Source: Acidobacteriota bacterium
GTDB lineage: Bacteria > Acidobacteriota > Terriglobia > UBA7540
NCBI GenBank assembly: GCA_021789565.1
Contig: JAJYJL010000480.1
Location: 1 to 6,566 of the forward strand
Length of the DNA stretch: 6,566 nucleotides
Reading direction: 5' to 3'
Below, in pieces: positions 4,657-6,566 of the stretch. Every line of letters starts with the position of its first letter. Position 1 is the stretch's first letter. Under the pieces are notes generated by a model. The model did no database searches and was not told the DNA's origin. It worked only from the letters and a program-made list of their open reading frames with translations. Made by a program: the position numbers and the translations under genes.

Positions 4657-6543
4657 TTACTGTTCTGGCACCACGGCGCCGGGCCGCACCCTGCCTATGA
4701 TCTGGCTCACCAACTGGTCTGGAGTCCGGCGCTTCTCATTCTCCTCGTAGTAGGCCTTGATAACGTCTGCCGCGATGGGCACAGCCACCGAGGATTCCTC
4801 GCCGTGCATCACCAGCACAGCCACAGCGATGTCGGGATCCGGCGAGGGAGAGTAGCCCACAAACCAGGCATTATTCCTATAGTTCGCATTGTGGCTGGCC
4901 TTCCGCAGCCCCACACTTACCACCTGTGCGGTCCCGGTCTTGCCCGCCACGGTCAGGCCCTGGCATCGGGCGCCCGCACCTGTGCCTCCGGGCTCGTTCA
5001 CCACGCCCCACATCCCGTTCGTTACCGCTTCCACGGTACTTTCTTGAAGCGGAAAGCGGATTGTTGAATTCGCCGGCGGATCGACGCCCAGATTCTCCAA
5101 TTCCCGGGCGAAGGCCAGATGAGGCCGGGGAAAAATTCCGCCGGATGCTATGCCTCCGATCATGTAGGCAACCTGCAAAGGTGTAACCTGGACAGCTCCC
5201 TGCCCGATGGCCACCGACATGGTTACGCCAGGCCACCAGGGATGGTGGAAAACCTTCCGAACCCAGTCTGGTGAAGGTATAAGGCCCGTGTCCTCGTCGG
5301 GTAGGTCAATACCCGTCCTGTGGCCCAGACCCAGATGATCGGCAAAGTAATCAATCTTGTTGATACCCAGCATTTTGCCCAAAGTGTAAAAGTAAACGTC
5401 GCAGGAGACGACGATACCCCGATGGAGATCTACAGCGCCGTGGCCTCCCTCACCCTTCCAATACGTCCAATCGTGATAGGTATGCCCGTAAATCGTCACC
5501 TGGCCGTTGCAGTGAACAGTAAAGTCCGGCGTAATGGTTCCAGTCTCCAGCGCTGTTGCGCCCGTGATGATTTTAAAAATGGATCCGGGAGCCAACTGCG
5601 CCTGGATCGCTTTGTTCATCAGCGGATGCTGCGGGTCTGTGGTGAGCTGCTTCCAGACATCCACGGGGATGTGATGCGTGAAGTCGTTGGGATCAAATGT
5701 CGGATGGCTGGCCATGGCCAGCACTTCTCCCGTGCGCGGATCCAGCGCCACCACAGCACCGGCCTTGTCTCCCAGGGCGGCTTCGGCTGTTAACTGGAGA
5801 TTCAGGTCAAGCGTCAGCCTCAGATCGTGGCCCGGCAAGGCATCAACAGTCCTGAGCGTTCCAACCTCCTGGCCGCGGCTGTTGACAACCACGCGGTTCA
5901 TCCCGTCGCGTCCCCGCAGGATGGAGTTGTATTCCTTCTCGATGCCGAATTTCCCGATCAGATCTCCAGCGCGGTAACTCGATCCCGGTTTGGTCAGGTC
6001 CGCCTGGGATACTTCTCCCACGTAACCCAGAACCGCCGCAGCTACGCCGTGTTTGGGGTAAAAGCGCTGCTGGGATTGGATGATGTCGATCTCAGGAAAC
6101 TCCGAATGGTGTGCATCGACGTAGGCAACATCCTGTAACGATGCTGACTGCTTCAATACGATCGGCTGAAAACGCGGAAGCCGTGCGGAGCGCTGGATCT
6201 GGTCCTCGACGTCATCCGGATCCAGGCCGAGCGCTTTGGAGATTTTTTCAATGTGAGCGTTGCTCAGCAGCGCGATGTTTTCGCGGTTCAGCAGGATGGT
6301 AAATGAGGGAAAGTTGTCAACCAGGACCCGCCCGTCGCGGTCAAGGATCCGGCCTCGCGGAGCAATAACGGGGAGCTCACGAATGCGATTGTGTTCTGCC
6401 TGCTCCAGCAGTTGCGCGTGCTGCCCGATCTGCAGGCGCCAGTAGCCGACGAGCAGACCGACAAAGGCCGCCGCGATAAAATATTCCAGGAAGGTTATCT
6501 TCCAGGACGGAAACCGCTCGTCCTCCGGGAATCGAACCTGCAT
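4657..6543 (-). CDS. mrdA: penicillin-binding protein 2, elongasome DD-transpeptidase
   Basis: A class B PBP that crosslinks peptidoglycan made by RodA; membrane-anchored with a periplasmic catalytic domain. One membrane helix lies at residues 17-37. The pedestal/dimerisation domain includes RGRILDRDG (63-71). In the transpeptidase domain the active-site motifs are S321-I-F-K324, S380-C-D382 (the SxD form usual in PBP2) and K535-T-G-T. The 628-residue length is normal for PBP2. C345, D358, H368 and C381 could form a metal site near the active centre. The start is fixed: an in-frame TGA lies at 6552-6550 and the ATG at 6543 is the only start codon after it. The ribosome site is weak (AGAAG, 6558-6554). 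Stops in all three frames lie in the 23 visible upstream bases (TAG 6559, TGA 6552, TAA 6545), so any upstream gene must end at or before this ATG. An mreD neighbour is expected but not visible. Confidence 0.97.
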   Translation of the reverse strand: MQVRFPEDERFPSWKITFLEYFIAAAFVGLLVGYWRLQIGQHAQLLEQAEHNRIRELPVIAPRGRILDRDGRVLVDNFPSFTILLNRENIALLSNAHIEKISKALGLDPDDVEDQIQRSARLPRFQPIVLKQSASLQDVAYVDAHHSEFPEIDIIQSQQRFYPKHGVAAAVLGYVGEVSQADLTKPGSSYRAGDLIGKFGIEKEYNSILRGRDGMNRVVVNSRGQEVGTLRTVDALPGHDLRLTLDLNLQLTAEAALGDKAGAVVALDPRTGEVLAMASHPTFDPNDFTHHIPVDVWKQLTTDPQHPLMNKAIQAQLAPGSIFKIITGATALETGTITPDFTVHCNGQVTIYGHTYHDWTYWKGEGGHGAVDLHRGIVVSCDVYFYTLGKMLGINKIDYFADHLGLGHRTGIDLPDEDTGLIPSPDWVRKVFHHPWWPGVTMSVAIGQGAVQVTPLQVAYMIGGIASGGIFPRPHLAFARELENLGVDPPANSTIRFPLQESTVEAVTNGMWGVVNEPGGTGAGARCQGLTVAGKTGTAQVVSVGLRKASHNANYRNNAWFVGYSPSPDPDIAVAVLVMHGEESSVAVPIAADVIKAYYEENEKRRTPDQLVSQIIGRVRPGAVVPEQ

Positions 6544-6566
6544 TACTTCTCAACTTCTATCGGGCG

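Noticed and set aside
1..6566. Mobile elements, CRISPR arrays, tRNA or rRNA genes
   Set aside because: No transposase or integrase frames, no spaced direct repeats and no tRNA/rRNA signature were seen on either strand.

Overview
The window looks like chromosomal core DNA of a GC-rich Gram-negative bacterium, most likely an Acidobacteriota (Terriglobia-type) species. This rests on recognising the RNase E/G protein, which has a very long charged insert in its S1 domain, and the RodA variant motifs. I could not run a search. There are no mobile elements, CRISPR arrays, tRNAs or rRNAs.

Layout, left to right. Bases 1-593 (+) are the 3' part of a gene for a FAD-dependent oxidoreductase of the geranylgeranyl-reductase/UbiH-like type. 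Bases 594-730 are a short convergent gap with a strong intrinsic terminator for the minus-strand gene. Bases 731-3268 (-) encode an 845-residue RNase E/G. Bases 3269-3552 are a non-coding stretch holding tandem terminators for rodA and then a strongly foldable leader in front of the ribonuclease gene. Bases 3553-4641 (-) are rodA and 4657-6543 (-) are mrdA (PBP2), 15 bases apart. Transcription on the minus strand runs mrdA, rodA, then rng.

mrdA and rodA encode the two halves of the elongasome peptidoglycan synthase: the class B transpeptidase PBP2 and the SEDS glycosyltransferase RodA. They are probably the distal part of an mre-type cell-shape operon whose mreBCD genes would lie beyond the right edge (inference). 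An RNase G/E gene next to cell-shape genes recalls the mreBCD-yhdE-rng order of E. coli, but here the ribonuclease seems separated from rodA by terminators and has its own structured leader.

I see no wholly new multi-gene system. The points most worth a second look are: the roughly 370-residue insert that splits the S1 domain of the RNase, with two arginine-rich blocks around an acidic core; the 111-nt three-way-junction-like leader before that gene, whose G-U pairs favour the minus strand; and a possible Cys/Asp/His/Cys metal site beside the PBP2 active site.
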